Source: JANNMJ01 sp031397815
GTDB taxonomy: Bacteria > Bacteroidota > Bacteroidia > Cytophagales > Hymenobacteraceae
Length of the DNA: 7,254 bases
Direction of reading: 5' to 3'
NCBI GenBank assembly: GCA_031397815.1
Contig: JANNMJ010000036.1
Coordinates: 1-7,254, forward strand
Each line of letters starts with the position of its first letter. Position 1 is the first letter of the stretch. Positions 6,848-7,254 of this stretch are shown piece after piece. Under the pieces are notes generated by a model, which ran no database searches, was not told where the DNA came from, and was given only the letters and a program-made list of their open reading frames with translations. Both the position numbers and the translations under genes were made by a program.

Positions 6848-6908
6848 CTCTTTCGATGCTGAAGTGGTTTTTTAATTTGATGGGGTTGTTTGGGGAGATG
6901 GTGTGGTG

Positions 6909-6998
6909 TAGGGTGTATGCCGGGCACACGTAGTCTGGTTGCACGAAGCACGGTAGTACGCAGCACGGTCGCACGTACCCCGGGCGCACGCAGCACCC
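6909..6998. repeat. Degenerate 15-bp tandem repeat, about six units
   Basis: Units at 6909, 6924, 6939, 6954, 6969 and 6984 share a GCACG...GCACGG-like pattern, for example TTGCACGAAGCACGG and TAGTACGCAGCACGG. The first two are the most diverged. Because the period is a multiple of three, all units stay in one frame. The minus strand would read five-residue units such as CVRPG, YVRPC and CVLPC, and the plus strand VARST, VVRST. No start or context supports translation. Confidence 0.65.
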
Positions 6999-7033
6999 CG
7001 GGTAGCCCACGCTTCGCTTAGGGCAACCCGGGG
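6996..7033. repeat. GC-rich inverted repeat, dispersed-repeat-like
   Basis: CCCCGGGTAGCCC (6996-7008) and GGGCAACCCGGGG (7021-7033) form a 13-bp stem with one mismatch around a 12-nt loop. A further CCCGGG at 6979-6984 lies in the adjacent tandem repeat, so a competing stem is possible. Wording of this type (a GC-rich stem around an ACGCTTCGCT loop) recurs, from memory, as an intergenic repeat in many genomes. Confidence 0.6.
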
Positions 7034-7044
7034 CTTCTGGGATG

Positions 7045-7064
7045 AAACCCCTTCGGGGTATTTT
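7045..7064 (+). terminator. Small hairpin with T-run, terminator-like
   Basis: ACCCC (7047-7051), loop TTC, GGGGT (7055-7059), then ATTTTG. It reads as a short intrinsic-terminator shape on the plus strand, but no plus-strand gene lies just upstream. It directly follows the inverted repeat at 6996-7033 and may simply be part of the same repeat mosaic. Confidence 0.35.
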
Positions 7065-7124
7065 GATTAGTTGATTGGGACGGCTGATTGGAACGCGGTT
7101 GACGCGGGGCTCCAGCCCTATGGC

Positions 7125-7254
7125 TTATACACAAGTTTGCAACTGGTTGATTATCATTGTTGCCCAGCGTCTTTTCGGTTGATTCAGAAGACTATGTTGT
7201 TTCTGATATTTGATCGGAAAAAGTGGCTCTAGAGCTTGCAAATGCACTAGCCAA
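7125..7254 (-). CDS. Possible C-terminal end of a minus-strand gene entering from the right (uncertain)
   Basis: The minus frame is open from the right edge to a TAA at 7125-7127, giving 42 residues. It reads WLVHLQALEPLFPIKY and later NQPKRRWATMIINQLQ. The basic and hydrophobic mix could be a protein end, for instance of a mobile-element protein, but a plus-strand frame over the same bases is open for a similar length and codon use does not decide. Not recognised. Confidence 0.15.
   Translation of the reverse strand, partial: WLVHLQALEPLFPIKYQKQHSLLNQPKRRWATMIINQLQTCV

Larger units (their letters stand above)
6689..7254. other. 566-bp intergenic region upstream of the protease, no supported gene
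   Basis: No complete gene is convincing here. From left to right it holds the untranslated leader and probable promoter zone (6689-6800), an inverted repeat followed by a T-run (6804-6847), an AT-rich patch (6855-6905), a degenerate 15-bp tandem repeat (6909-6998), a GC-rich inverted repeat (6996-7033) and a small hairpin with T-run (7045-7064). Positions 7065-7254 are of lower GC and carry several TTGATT words (7063, 7071, 7147, 7179), with no other signal I can defend. Confidence 0.7.

Noticed and set aside
6642..7010. A 122-codon minus-strand frame from a GTG, overlapping the protease start and encoding pentapeptide-like repeats
   Set aside because: Its N-terminal half is the 15-bp tandem repeat and its end overlaps the real signal peptide coding sequence in another frame. 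No sign of a domain or translation signal.
7106..7118. GGGGCTCCAGCCC as a further hairpin or terminator
   Set aside because: Only four or five pairs with a very small loop and no T-run. Could be repeat debris, not a separate feature.
7120..7182. A 20-codon plus-strand frame starting MAYTQVCNWLIIIVAQ
   Set aside because: Too short and unsupported; competing open frames occupy both strands in this low-GC end.

Overview
The window looks like a piece of a Bacteroidota chromosome, most likely Hymenobacter or a close relative (inference). The reasons are the high GC of the coding part, a secreted M4 metalloprotease with sequence blocks typical of this phylum, a C-terminal type IX secretion (T9SS) sorting domain, and no Shine-Dalgarno sequence at the start. 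One gene dominates: a minus-strand reading frame at 314-6688 encoding a giant secreted multidomain protein of about 2124 residues.

Region by region. (1) 1-313 has no convincing complete gene. It holds a possible tail of an upstream plus-strand gene, a GC-rich dispersed-repeat-like element (77-100), two tandem copies of a hairpin with a C-tract/G-tract loop (141-224), and a very strong hairpin (245-292) just beyond the stop of the big gene. (2) 314-6688 is the protease. From its N terminus it has a signal peptide, an FTP/PepSY-type inhibitory propeptide, a thermolysin-family catalytic domain with all key residues present, five IPT/TIG repeats, a cysteine-rich module resembling the PPC domain, a sixth IPT/TIG repeat, three cadherin-like repeats (two nearly identical at DNA level), a long beta-rich region, and the sorting domain. 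(3) 6689-7254 is a 566-bp intergenic stretch. It is AT-rich next to the gene start, with an inverted repeat followed by a T-run, then a degenerate 15-bp tandem repeat, then a mosaic of GC-rich hairpins. The last ~190 bp show no gene I can support beyond a weak partial frame.

How it works together (family knowledge plus inference): the protein would cross the inner membrane by Sec, be kept inactive by its propeptide, cross the outer membrane by T9SS through its C-terminal domain, and act outside the cell or anchored on its surface. The Ig-like, PPC-like and cadherin-like modules would be spacers or binders for substrate, glycan or neighbouring cells. No operon partner is visible. The gene appears to stand alone between repeat-rich intergenic regions.
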